The position numbers and the translations under genes are program-made. From Flavobacterium quisquiliarum (GTDB taxonomy: Bacteria; Bacteroidota; Bacteroidia; Flavobacteriales; Flavobacteriaceae): a DNA stretch of 64,000 bases. The notes below the pieces were generated by a model that was not told the origin of the DNA, made no database searches, and saw nothing but the letters and a program-made list of their open reading frames with translations. Below, in pieces: positions 42,462 through 51,304 of the stretch (positions are counted from its first letter, which is position 1; each line of letters begins with the position of its first letter). The stretch lies in assembly GCF_019308285.1 (NCBI RefSeq), contig NZ_WWEM01000035.1, positions 217,878 through 281,877 on the forward strand, given 5' to 3'.

Positions 42462-43466
42462 TTATTTTGGTTTATTTTTAATTTTATTTTCCAAGTGTTT
42501 TAATTCTTCTAAATCTTGCTCGTCTGCTTTGTTAGCTTCAAGTTGTTTGCGCTGTTTATGGAATACTTCGTATATAGCTTCTACTTTTTCTTCCATCTGT
42601 AAATGTGTTACTTTTCCTTTGTGAGTCAAAACTTCTTTATCATTAAACTCAATAATTCTATCAACATTTATTTTCCAGAAATTCATTGTAATATCTTGTC
42701 TGTTTTTTGCTCTCAACTCAGCAGTTTCAAGAAACACAACAACAAAACGGTTTAATGTATCTATTTCATCAGCCGTCAGATAATTTTTTGCGATATAAAT
42801 ATCTTGTTTGCGTACAACACTTCCTTTCCAACTTGTTAGCGACATATTTGGCGTATCTGCACTTGCACGCGATACAATAATTTCGGCCGCAGTTTTTCCT
42901 GTAATAGCATAAAGCAGTTTATTTTGTGTATCTGCAAAAAACATTTGAGTCGCTTTATCTGTAGCATCATAATCACTGCTCAAAGCAAAAAGATCACGAA
43001 CTTTTTGGTAAAATCTCTTCTCAGAAGCCCGAATATCTCTAATTCTTTCGAGTAATTCATCAAAGTAATCCGTCCTTCCGTTTGGGTTTTTAAGACGTTC
43101 GTCATCCATAACAAAACCCTTTATCATATATTCCTGCAAATTTTGATTTGCCCACTGTCTAAACTGCGTTCCTCTTTTGCTTCGCACTCTAAAACCAATT
43201 GCCAAAATCATAGCTAAAGAATAAAATGCAACATTATATTGCTTTCCATCCGAAGCAGTTGTTAAGTAATCCTTAACAACTGAATCAACATATAACTCCT
43301 TATCTTTAAACACATTAGACACATGCATGCTAATATTAGGTACAGAGGTGTCAAAAAGTTCTGCAATTTGATTTTGGCTCATCCAGACATCTCCATCTCT
43401 AGCCAAAAGAGCTACATTAGATTTTCCATCAACAGTATTGTAAAAAATAAATTCTTGTTTTTCCAT
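42462..43466 (-). CDS. RhuM family protein
   Basis: The 334-residue protein has the RhuM-family N-terminus (EFIFYNTVDGKSNVALLARD in part; VWMSQNQIAELFDTSVPNIS, a helix-turn-helix-like segment). The typical segments FRVRSKRGTQFRQWANQNL and YFDELLERIRDIRASEKRFYQK (in part) follow, and the C-terminus is a charged helix. RhuM genes are often found on islands and near phage or restriction genes; the role is poorly understood, though Fic/DOC and DNA-binding-like links have been suggested. It lies exactly between two tRNA-Ser genes, which suggests arrival by integration or tRNA duplication. Confidence 0.88.
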   Translation of the reverse strand: MEKQEFIFYNTVDGKSNVALLARDGDVWMSQNQIAELFDTSVPNISMHVSNVFKDKELYVDSVVKDYLTTASDGKQYNVAFYSLAMILAIGFRVRSKRGTQFRQWANQNLQEYMIKGFVMDDERLKNPNGRTDYFDELLERIRDIRASEKRFYQKVRDLFALSSDYDATDKATQMFFADTQNKLLYAITGKTAAEIIVSRASADTPNMSLTSWKGSVVRKQDIYIAKNYLTADEIDTLNRFVVVFLETAELRAKNRQDITMNFWKINVDRIIEFNDKEVLTHKGKVTHLQMEEKVEAIYEVFHKQRKQLEANKADEQDLEELKHLENKIKNKPK

Positions 43467-43539
43467 CTTAAAAAGAAGCTTTTTACATTAAGATTATTAC
43501 AACAAACAGCAAATTAGTAATTAGAGAAAGTTAATAAAA

Positions 43540-43567
43540 AAACCTCGAAATATACATTTCGAGGTTT
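43540..43567 (-). terminator. Terminator after tRNA-Ser copy 2
   Basis: A 12-bp perfect stem (43540-43551 with 43556-43567, arm AAACCTCGAAAT) has an ATAC loop and an A-run that becomes a U-run on the minus strand. It separates the tRNA from the RhuM gene, which must therefore have its own promoter. Confidence 0.8.
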
Positions 43568-43592
43568 GGTATTGTTTAAGTTGAAAATCTTG

Positions 43593-43679
43593 CAGAAAGG
43601 AAGGGATTCGAACCCTCGATACAGTTACCCATATACTAGCTTTCCAGGCTAGCTCCTTAAACCACTCGGACACCTTTCT
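43593..43679 (-). tRNA. tRNA-Ser(GGA), copy 2
   Basis: An 87-nt tRNA that differs from copy 1 by a single D-arm base and has the usual G at that place. Same acceptor stem, GGA anticodon and T-loop. CCA is not encoded. I take it as the ancestral copy because its D-arm is the more standard one and it has its own terminator. Confidence 0.93.
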
Positions 43680-43730
43680 ATTTTGGTCTGCAAAGAACTC
43701 AAAAAAAATTGAGTTATACAACGTAAATTT

Positions 43731-44612
43731 CTAAGATTCGTTGATACTTTTGCTAAATTCTTCCATAAACAACTTTACGGCTTTCTTTTGATAGCTTCCA
43801 ATTGTCAACATAAAAGATTCTCGTTTAGTGACAACGCCTGTAATCTGAATAGCTTTTAGACTGTGTTCCCAGCCTTTTAATGCTTTTTCGGCTACAATAG
43901 TTGCCCAATCGCTGTTTTCTACCATTTGCAGTAAAGCATTAATCGAATTTAATTCTATCGAGATTTTCGGCTTCATATGATGTTTTACAAACAATATTTC
44001 TACATATTCTCTAGAATTTGATCCTTTTCCCGGCAGAATCAATGGTACTTCTTCTATTTTTTTAAAGGGTATTTTTTCTAAAGAAGCCAAAGGATGTGTT
44101 TTTGCAACCGCCATTACCATGTTTGACGTAAACAAAGGCACTTTTTGAATTGGAGGCCCAATCTCATGCGATGAAATCACTAATACTAAATCTAGTTCAT
44201 TATTAATCAATTTTTGTTCTAAGGATTCTGTTGTACCATAATCTACTATGATTCTTAAATTCTGATATCTTTTAGCAAATGCATTCACAACAGGCAGCAC
44301 CAATAATCCGAAAATGTAGGTTACTCCTATTCGAAGTTCACCGCCAATCATTTCGTTCAAATCTTCGATTGCCTGTTTTCCGTTTTCTACATTTTCTACC
44401 ACTTTTTTGGCATGAATTAAAAAAACCGAACCCGCTTCTGTAAGCTGTACTTTTTTTCCGATTCGCTTAAACAAAGGCATTCCAAGTTCTTCTTCCAGTT
44501 TTTTTATTTGCTGCGAAAGTCCAGATTGTGTTACAAAACACAATTCTGCTGCTTTGGTAAAGTGCAAAACCTCAGCCGTTTTAATAAAATACTGTAGTTG
44601 ATAAATTTCCAT
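43731..44612 (-). CDS. LysR-family transcriptional regulator
   Basis: This 293-residue regulator has an N-terminal winged helix-turn-helix (LQYFIKTAEVLHFTKAAELC, VTQSGLSQQIKKLEEELG) and a C-terminal periplasmic-binding-like effector domain (LRIGVTYIFGLLVLPVVNAF). It is divergent from the MFS transporter gene 91 nt away, the usual arrangement for a LysR protein and its target. The effector is not known. Confidence 0.93.
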   Translation of the reverse strand: MEIYQLQYFIKTAEVLHFTKAAELCFVTQSGLSQQIKKLEEELGMPLFKRIGKKVQLTEAGSVFLIHAKKVVENVENGKQAIEDLNEMIGGELRIGVTYIFGLLVLPVVNAFAKRYQNLRIIVDYGTTESLEQKLINNELDLVLVISSHEIGPPIQKVPLFTSNMVMAVAKTHPLASLEKIPFKKIEEVPLILPGKGSNSREYVEILFVKHHMKPKISIELNSINALLQMVENSDWATIVAEKALKGWEHSLKAIQITGVVTKRESFMLTIGSYQKKAVKLFMEEFSKSINES

Positions 44613-44614
44613 AT

Positions 44615-44645
44615 TGATAAGTTTTACTACTTATTATCAGTAAAA
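44615..44645. promoter_or_regulatory. Candidate operator in the LysR-MFS divergent region
   Basis: Two overlapping inverted pairs are present: TGATAA (44615-44620) with TTATCA (44634-44639), and TTTTACT (44622-44628) with AGTAAAA (44639-44645). The site starts 2 nt from the LysR start codon and could serve autoregulation and MFS control. Confidence 0.4.
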
Positions 44646-44703
44646 TTATTAATTTTTCTAATGAAATCATAATCCCGACCTTTGTATCAAATAATTTAAG
44701 ATC

Positions 44704-45948
44704 ATGTTTAAAGCCTTAAAATCAAAAAATTTCAAGTTGTTCTTTTACGGACAATCTGTTTCGGTTATTGGAACCTGGATGCAGAAAACCGCCGTAAGCT
44801 GGATGGTTTACAGTATAACAGGATCTGTCTTTTTATTGGGATTGGCGACATTTTTAAGTATGATTCCATCTTTGTTTCTAGCACCTCTAGCAGGAACCAT
44901 AATTGGTCGTTATGATAGACACAAAACATTATTATTTCTGCAATCTCTTGCCATGCTTCAGGCCGGAACTTTAGCTTTGCTGATTTACCTTAAAATATAC
45001 AACATCAACTTCATTTTAGCATTAAGTTTAATTCAGGGAATCATCAACGCTTTTGATATGACCTGTCGTCAAACCATGATGATTGATATTGTAGATAATA
45101 AAGAAGATCTTCCAAACGCTGTGGCGCTAAATTCAACAATGAACAACTTTGCGCGTATTGCAGGACCTGCTATTGCCGGAATTATTCTGCATGAATATGG
45201 AGAAGATATCTGTTTTATTGGGAACTTCATTAGTTATATTCCCGTTTTGATTTCATTATTGCTAATGAAAATCACGCCGCATATTAAAGCCGAAAATAAA
45301 TTGAATATGCTGGATGATCTTATTGAAGGTTTGGATTATGTGAAAAAAGAAACCGAAATGGCGAGAATGCTTTTAATGTTAACCTGCAGCAGTTTGTTCG
45401 TTATTTCTTTTAATACTTTAATGCCTGTTTTTGCCAAAGATATTTTTAGCGGAAATGCCGAAACTTTCAGCTGGTTTGAAAGTGCTGCCGGGATTGGTTC
45501 TGTTTTGTCTGCTGTTTATTTAGCCAATCTAAAATCTGCTGAAAATATGGGTAAATTGATGATTGCAGCGAGTTTGCTTCTTGGTTTCAGCGTAATCATA
45601 TTAGCCGTTTCAAACAGCATTACCATCGCCTTAATCTGTATGACTTTAAGCGGCATCGGGATGATGGGACAAACTTCATCTATCAATATTTATATTCAGA
45701 CACACAGTATTGTGAGCATGCGTTCTAGAAGCATTAGTTATTTTATGATGGCGTATCAAGGAATGATTCCCGTGGGAAGTTTGATTATTGGATATGTTTC
45801 TCACTCACTTGGCGTTAGAACTACTGTTGCGCTTCAGGGTGTTATCTGTATTCTTTCTGTGATTGTTTATGTATATTATAAAAAACATAAAGCAACGGAA
45901 GAAGATTTGGAAACTTGTCCGGTTCCATATCAAAATTCCAAAAATTAA
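44704..45948 (+). CDS. MFS transporter (MFS_3/EntS-like)
   Basis: The 414-residue protein has about 12 membrane spans and the N-terminal pattern FKLFFYGQSVSVIGTWMQKTAVSWMVY of this exporter family (given in part: SVIGTWMQKTAVSW). The loop GRYDRHKTLL after span 2 matches the MFS motif A. Such proteins export siderophores or drugs. Control by the divergent LysR gene is likely. Confidence 0.9.
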   Translation: MFKALKSKNFKLFFYGQSVSVIGTWMQKTAVSWMVYSITGSVFLLGLATFLSMIPSLFLAPLAGTIIGRYDRHKTLLFLQSLAMLQAGTLALLIYLKIYNINFILALSLIQGIINAFDMTCRQTMMIDIVDNKEDLPNAVALNSTMNNFARIAGPAIAGIILHEYGEDICFIGNFISYIPVLISLLLMKITPHIKAENKLNMLDDLIEGLDYVKKETEMARMLLMLTCSSLFVISFNTLMPVFAKDIFSGNAETFSWFESAAGIGSVLSAVYLANLKSAENMGKLMIAASLLLGFSVIILAVSNSITIALICMTLSGIGMMGQTSSINIYIQTHSIVSMRSRSISYFMMAYQGMIPVGSLIIGYVSHSLGVRTTVALQGVICILSVIVYVYYKKHKATEEDLETCPVPYQNSKN

Positions 45949-45977
45949 ATTACAAATTCCAAATTATACGCGCAATC

Positions 45978-46081
45978 TTGTCATCCTGACGAAGGAAGGA
46001 TCTCCACAAGATACTCCGTAATCAGAATCGACAATATTTGTAGAGCTACTTACGGAGATCCTTCCTTCGTCAGGATGACAA
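45978..46081. repeat. 28-bp perfect inverted repeat (TCATCCTGACGAAGGAAGG type)
   Basis: Positions 45978-46005 and 46054-46081 are perfect reverse complements over 28 bp around a 48-nt loop. A related but imperfect pair (AAGGAACGAAGAATCTCA with TGTGATCCTTCGTTCCTCAG) occurs at about 49391-49478. Both look like members of one dispersed family. Confidence 0.85.
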
Positions 46082-46113
46082 ACTGGAACGGTTAAACTAA
46101 ATTCTCAATAAAA

Positions 46114-46156
46114 AAAATCCCAAATTCCAAAACTAAAGTATGGAATTTGGGATTTT
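46114..46156 (-). terminator. Terminator of the asparaginase operon
   Basis: A 16-bp perfect stem (46114-46129 with 46141-46156) has an A-run at 46111 that is a U-run on the minus strand. It is 20 nt downstream of the asparaginase stop. Confidence 0.8.
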
Positions 46157-46175
46157 AAGTATTGGAATTTTGAAA

Positions 46176-47204
46176 CTATGAAATCTCTCCTCTAAGTGCT
46201 GTTTCAAAAATATCTTTAAATTCGTTTTGCGGAATCTTATGTCCAAGCAAATACATTAATTTTGTAATTGCTGCTTCTGTCGTAATGTCTTTTCCTGAAA
46301 TCACTCCAAGCGATTTTAAAGCTGTACTCGTTTCATATTGTCCCATGTTTACGCTTCCGCCCGAACATTGGGTTACGTTTACGATATACATTCCTGATTT
46401 GATAGCTTTTTCAATTAAATTTAAAAACCAGTCTTCGGTCGGAGCGTTTCCTGAACCGTAAGTTTCGAGTATAATACCTCTTAGACCTTTAGTTGCTAAG
46501 ATTGAAGCCAAAACAATTTCGCTCATTCCAGGAAACATTTTAATAATGGCAACGTGATTGTCTAAATTTTTATGGACAATCAATTTTGCGTCTTTGTTTA
46601 TAGGAAGAAATAAATGTTTATTCAATTTTAAGTGCACTCCAGATTCTACCAATTCTGGATAATTTGGTGCTGTAAAAGCTCTAAAATGTTCTGCATTTAC
46701 TTTCGAAGTTCGGTTGCCTCGGTATAGTTTGTATTCAAAATACAGACAAACTTCTGTAATTACTGGTTTCCCGTTTTCTTGAAGAGAAGCAATCTGAATC
46801 GCCGTAATCAGGTTTTCTTTTGCATCGGTACGTAAATCTCCAATTGGCAACTGCGAACCTGTAAAAACTACAGGTTTTGACAAATTCTCCAGCATAAAAC
46901 TCAATGCTGAAGCCGAATATGACATGGTATCAGATCCATGTAATACCACAAATCCATCAAAAGAAGCGTAACTTTCCTCAATGATTGTGGCAATTTTTGT
47001 CCACATCTCAGGATTCATATTCGAAGAATCTATTGGATGTTCAAATGAAATGGATTCGATTTCACAATCCAATTGTTTGATTTCTGGAATCTTCTGTATC
47101 AATTTGCCAAAGTTGAACGCCTTAAGCGCTCCAGTTTCAAAATCTTTGCTCATACCGATGGTTCCTCCGGTATAAATCAATAATATTTTAGCTTTAGATG
47201 ACAT
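46176..47204 (-). CDS. ansA: Type I L-asparaginase
   Basis: The 342-residue enzyme hydrolyses asparagine to aspartate and ammonia. It has the first catalytic threonine in YTGGTIGM and the second motif as VVLHGSDTMSYSASALSFML (Ser where Thr is commonest). It lacks a signal peptide, which fits the cytoplasmic type I enzyme. Its start overlaps the upstream acyltransferase gene by 11 nt. Confidence 0.93.
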   Translation of the reverse strand: MSSKAKILLIYTGGTIGMSKDFETGALKAFNFGKLIQKIPEIKQLDCEIESISFEHPIDSSNMNPEMWTKIATIIEESYASFDGFVVLHGSDTMSYSASALSFMLENLSKPVVFTGSQLPIGDLRTDAKENLITAIQIASLQENGKPVITEVCLYFEYKLYRGNRTSKVNAEHFRAFTAPNYPELVESGVHLKLNKHLFLPINKDAKLIVHKNLDNHVAIIKMFPGMSEIVLASILATKGLRGIILETYGSGNAPTEDWFLNLIEKAIKSGMYIVNVTQCSGGSVNMGQYETSTALKSLGVISGKDITTEAAITKLMYLLGHKIPQNEFKDIFETALRGEIS

Positions 47205-48330
47205 CTTGGTATTTTAATTTATTGACAACCGGATTGGCATACATTGCCAAAAATCCTTGTCTTGTCACAGGATTATCACTTCCGATACGCATTTCTAAAC
47301 GACGCTCAAAAAGCTGTTTTTCGCTTTCTTTGTATTTGTCAGCAAATCGGTCTGTTTCGTTTAAAATATCGTAAGCAATAAAATTAGTCGGCCATAATTG
47401 ATAGTTTTTCAAAACAACGTCATCAATAGTTTGTGCCAAAGCCAGAACCTGTTTGTTTGCATTATCATTTTCGGCTACGATCTGATCAATTTCTGTATCT
47501 AAAACATCTCCGACAGAAATATGGATTCTTTTCTTAGTTCCCATGATACCGCTAATGATATTCATGAAATCTTCGTTTTTATCTTTTACGTAAACCTCAT
47601 TGTTGGCTTCTGCCATTAATTGCGGCATTTTCAACACATCGGTCGGGTCGTATTCGTATGAAATGGAAACTGGAACTATTTTTAATTTTTTAAAATAATC
47701 CATTAAGTTTTCTTCGTCAGATCCCATTCCAATCATTTTTAAAACACCTGGATTAGTTTCGTCATTTCCGTCTTTTGTTCTTCCTTCTTTCTGAGCAATC
47801 CAAACCGAACGATTTTCGCGAAGCAATAATTGTCCCATATATTCTGAAAGAAGCTTAGAACTTTGCAGCATTTCTCGAGGTGTTAATCCTCTTAAAACTA
47901 AAAAGTTTCGATTCAATTTTGCTAAAGTTGCCAAAAAGGCTTTCTTAACCAAATTGTCTCCAATTGCAGATGCCGTCATCACTAAACCATGTTCAAACAA
48001 ACATACATTTAATAGCGTCGTATCTAAAAGAATATCTCTGTGATTCGATATAAATAAGTAAGAAGTATTTGGTTCTAATTTTTCAAAACCTGAAGTTGTT
48101 AAGCCCTCAGAACTTTTTTCTAAAACCTTCTGAATTGTATTGTAAATAAAATTGCATTGAAAATCACGAATCGAATGTGTTTTCTTTAATTGATCTTTCC
48201 AAACCTCATCCTCTACATCTGGAAAAGTAAAGTTCATCATGGTTTTCATCATTGGATGATTGACAACACCATGAAGTGCTTCATTTATTTCAGAATCATA
48301 AAAAGGTCGAATGGCATCAAATTTCTGCAT
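47194..48330 (-). CDS. 1-acylglycerol-3-phosphate acyltransferase-like protein
   Basis: The 378-residue protein has the PlsC-type catalytic H-x4-D motif (ISNHRDILLDTTLLN) and a phosphate-binding-like segment (SVWIAQKEGRTKDGNDETN, the EGRT motif). It should acylate a glycerol-phosphate type acceptor at the membrane. It is larger than typical PlsC (about 240). It is the first gene of a two-gene operon with the asparaginase gene. Confidence 0.87.
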   Translation of the reverse strand: MQKFDAIRPFYDSEINEALHGVVNHPMMKTMMNFTFPDVEDEVWKDQLKKTHSIRDFQCNFIYNTIQKVLEKSSEGLTTSGFEKLEPNTSYLFISNHRDILLDTTLLNVCLFEHGLVMTASAIGDNLVKKAFLATLAKLNRNFLVLRGLTPREMLQSSKLLSEYMGQLLLRENRSVWIAQKEGRTKDGNDETNPGVLKMIGMGSDEENLMDYFKKLKIVPVSISYEYDPTDVLKMPQLMAEANNEVYVKDKNEDFMNIISGIMGTKKRIHISVGDVLDTEIDQIVAENDNANKQVLALAQTIDDVVLKNYQLWPTNFIAYDILNETDRFADKYKESEKQLFERRLEMRIGSDNPVTRQGFLAMYANPVVNKLKYQDVI

Positions 48331-48394
48331 TATTTATATTGATTTTAAGTGGGCAAAAGAACAAAAAAAAAATTACATTAAAGTAACGAATAGA

Positions 48395-49183
48395 TTAAAT
48401 CCCAAAAACGTCCTTCGAATTCTGGGTTGTTATCGCTGCTATTTCATCTTCAGAAACTTCGTAAATCGTTGCCAATTTTGAAATTACATTCACTAAATAA
48501 CTGCTTTCATTTCGTTTTCCTCGGTATGGAATTGGTGCTAAATAAGGAGAATCTGTCTCCAGAACGATGTGTTTTAAATCGATTTGATTTAAAAACTGAT
48601 CGATTTTTCCATTCTTAAATGTAACCACACCACCAATTCCTAATTTCATATTATAAGAAATAGCTTGCAAAGCCTGTTCTAAAGTTCCGGAAAAACAATG
48701 AAAAATCCCAAATAAATCTTCAGATTTTTCTTCTTCAAGCACTTCAAAAATTTCGTCAAAGGCTTCACGGCAATGAATTACAATAGGTAATTTGTATTGT
48801 TTTGCCAGTTGAATCTGTTTTTTAAAAGCAATCTGCTGTTCTTTTAAATGTGTTTTATCCCAATACAAATCGATCCCAATTTCACCAACAGCATAAAACT
48901 TTCTTTTGGCCAGTTCATTTTCAACATGCGCCAATTCTTCCAGATAATTATCTTTTACATAAGTGGGATGCAATCCCATCATTAAGAATACATTATCGGG
49001 ATAATTTTTCTCTAAATCGTACATAGACTGAGTTGCCGCTGCATCGATTGCAGGAATAAAAAAACGGGTAACTCCTGCGTTAATGGCACGCTGTATCATT
49101 TCGTCACGATCCTGATCAAATTCTTCAGAATATAAGTGCGTGTGGGTATCAGTAATAATAGGTGTTGAATTCAAGGCTTTCAT
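48395..49183 (-). CDS. TatD family metal-dependent hydrolase (DNase)
   Basis: The 262-residue TIM-barrel hydrolase has the metal-binding DTHTHLYSEEFDQDRDEMI start, the GEIGIDLYWD motif, PIVIHCREA, GIFHCFSGT and the final ETDSPYLAP. TatD proteins are 3'-5' exonucleases linked to DNA repair or RNA turnover. All metal ligands are visible. Confidence 0.95.
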   Translation of the reverse strand: MKALNSTPIITDTHTHLYSEEFDQDRDEMIQRAINAGVTRFFIPAIDAAATQSMYDLEKNYPDNVFLMMGLHPTYVKDNYLEELAHVENELAKRKFYAVGEIGIDLYWDKTHLKEQQIAFKKQIQLAKQYKLPIVIHCREAFDEIFEVLEEEKSEDLFGIFHCFSGTLEQALQAISYNMKLGIGGVVTFKNGKIDQFLNQIDLKHIVLETDSPYLAPIPYRGKRNESSYLVNVISKLATIYEVSEDEIAAITTQNSKDVFGI

Positions 49184-49501
49184 TTTAAAGTGGTCAAAAT
49201 TACGACAATATTAAAAGAATACCAATTTTGTAGAGATTACGGGACGCGGATTTGACTGATTCACTTCGTGAAACCGCTGATAAAACGGATTATTCTCTCT
49301 TTTCATTTTGAGAAATGACGCTTAGAATGAGAAAAACCTTTGTCAAAGTTTAAAACTTTGACAAAGGTTGCTGTATTTTTTTATCATCTTAAGGAACGAA
49401 GAATCTCAAAAGTAGTATCGCAAAGAAAACCCCCATTTTTTCTGACGATCAACTAGTGTGATCCTTCGTTCCTCAGGACGACAAACTGAATTAATAAAAT
49501 A
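49184..49501. other. Intergenic region with repeats, no gene
   Basis: There is a perfect 17-bp palindromic hairpin at 49335-49369 (arm AACCTTTGTCAAAGTTT). An imperfect inverted pair at about 49391-49478 belongs to the GAACGAAG/CTTCGTTC repeat type. Near 49240 are words such as gacgcggatttgactgattcacttcg, typical of repeat debris. I see no ORF. Confidence 0.6.
49335..49369 (-). terminator. Palindromic hairpin, possible terminator of the S41 peptidase gene flank
   Basis: The arms 49335-49351 and 49353-49369 are perfect complements; the inner bases must form the loop. The A-run before it fits minus-strand termination, although it is about 130 nt beyond the stop of the nearest minus-strand gene, which also has the repeat between. 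Confidence 0.45.
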
Positions 49502-51169
49502 TCATTTGCCTGTTTCAATAAATAACAAAGCACGGTCCAAAACTTCATCTTTTCCTTCCTGAATGCCTTTAATTGTTGGCTTTACTTCAATATCAGGAAC
49601 TATGCCAATTCTTTGAGTTTCGCGCTTATCTGGGTAATAAACCCCAATTCCTGAAAATAATGTACGAAATGCTTTAAACTCAAATACAGAAATATTACCA
49701 TCTGCTCCTGAAGTCTGACTTCCAATGATAGTCGTATTCCCCGAAGCTCGAAAACACATTGCTGTCCATTCTGCGTGGCTCTGCGTTTTCTCATTCAATA
49801 AAACAACTACTTTTCCTTTATAATTATCCTTATTGTCAGATCCGCTTGAAGTGCCTTCATTGTTCCATTTAAATCTACCTGGATAACTTAAATCCGGAAT
49901 AGTATAAATGGCAAACTTATTTTCTTGAGGACTTATAAAATTTGATATCTCTATGGCAGTTCCTTTTGGATAATTTCTTACATCAAAAACAATTGCTTTG
50001 GTGTTTTTGAGCAGTTCAATCATATCGGGAATATTTCTGTCTGTTAAAATTCCCATGTCAACATAGCCAATATTATGATCTAATAATTTGAACCTCTCTT
50101 TCTTTTTCTTTGCTCCTTTTTTAAATTCGTTTCTGTGAGAATCATGATAATCGTGCCATATCATCGTTTTGGTTAAATATTCTCCATTTTTAAGAAATTC
50201 TACTTTAACGGTATCCGATTTACTTATTAAGATTCCGCCAATTATCTTTTCCAAATATTTAGCATTATTAGAAGCACTAACCAGATTCTTATTTTCCGCA
50301 ATAAAATCTTTTATTGTTTGATTGTTTATTTTAGTAATGACATCGCCTACTTTTATATTATCAGCTTGTGCCAGACTATCCGCTAAAATTTCAGTAACAA
50401 CAACTTTATCATCGATTATCTTTCCGTTGGCAGGGAAATATGTAGTCGGCAAACGAGCTTCTGAAGTAGGATAAACATAAACTTCCGTATGACTATCATC
50501 AATACTTGACATTAGTCTTCTTATTACCAAATTAAAAAAATCATCATGATTCTTAGCTTGAATAGCAAGAGGTATAATTTTATCTAATGTGATGTCCCAT
50601 TTCTGATCCATCTGATATTTATAAGGGAAATAATATTCTATTAAATTCCAGAGCATAAAAACCATTCGAAGTTTTGAATCCTTATTAGTATAGTCAGGAT
50701 CTTCAGAGCTTTCATTTCTCATGCCAATATTTCCAACATATTCCATAGCATAAACATAAAATTGTTCGCCCTGAAACCTGTTTTCTTCAATAAATTTCAA
50801 TTTCTTCGAAAGATTTTTAGAAAACAACTTGTTATTAAACCAGCTTAAATCAAAGTTTTTATCGAAATATTCTACATCTTTCGAAGCGGAAATTGGTGCA
50901 ACTTCTTTTATAGTCCCAAGCTCATCAATCCATTTTTCTAGAATTAATGAAAACTCTTCCTTAGTTTGTGCTTTTTCTATTTTAGGTAATTTCTCCAAAA
51001 GCTGTTTATCCCAATTCACTTCTCCACCAGCGACTTTTGGATGATAATATTTTAAGAAACCCCAAACTTTGCAAGTTGCAACGAGTTTTTCTGTTTCAGT
51101 GATTTTAGCAGCACTGAAAACAGTTTGAGAAAATATGATAAAAAGAAATAAAGTAATCTTTTGCATCAA
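49502..51169 (-). CDS. S41 family (C-terminal processing-type) peptidase
   Basis: The 555-residue protein has a signal peptide (MMQKITLFLFIIFSQTVFSA). A PDZ domain lies at about residues 250-330 (IKVGDVITKINNQTIKDF). The peptidase domain has the catalytic Ser in EKTQSHAEWTAM and follows with SQTSGADGNISVF, where a Lys is expected in some members but not in this branch. It should degrade or trim periplasmic proteins. It is a single gene. Confidence 0.9.
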   Translation of the reverse strand: MMQKITLFLFIIFSQTVFSAAKITETEKLVATCKVWGFLKYYHPKVAGGEVNWDKQLLEKLPKIEKAQTKEEFSLILEKWIDELGTIKEVAPISASKDVEYFDKNFDLSWFNNKLFSKNLSKKLKFIEENRFQGEQFYVYAMEYVGNIGMRNESSEDPDYTNKDSKLRMVFMLWNLIEYYFPYKYQMDQKWDITLDKIIPLAIQAKNHDDFFNLVIRRLMSSIDDSHTEVYVYPTSEARLPTTYFPANGKIIDDKVVVTEILADSLAQADNIKVGDVITKINNQTIKDFIAENKNLVSASNNAKYLEKIIGGILISKSDTVKVEFLKNGEYLTKTMIWHDYHDSHRNEFKKGAKKKKERFKLLDHNIGYVDMGILTDRNIPDMIELLKNTKAIVFDVRNYPKGTAIEISNFISPQENKFAIYTIPDLSYPGRFKWNNEGTSSGSDNKDNYKGKVVVLLNEKTQSHAEWTAMCFRASGNTTIIGSQTSGADGNISVFEFKAFRTLFSGIGVYYPDKRETQRIGIVPDIEVKPTIKGIQEGKDEVLDRALLFIETGK

Positions 51170-51304
51170 TTAATCGGGTTAAGTTTTAAATTGTTTTGGG
51201 ACAATTCTTATAAAAAGAAAATCGAATTTAGAACTAAAATTCCAAATTCGATTGAGGTTTTACGTAATGACCGCATTTTTTTTATCGATCTCGCTAAATT
51301 TTAA

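Noticed and set aside
42375..43679. Calling the tRNA-Ser/RhuM segment a full integrative element
   Set aside because: No integrase, excisionase or phage gene is present, so only a tRNA duplication around one gene can be claimed.
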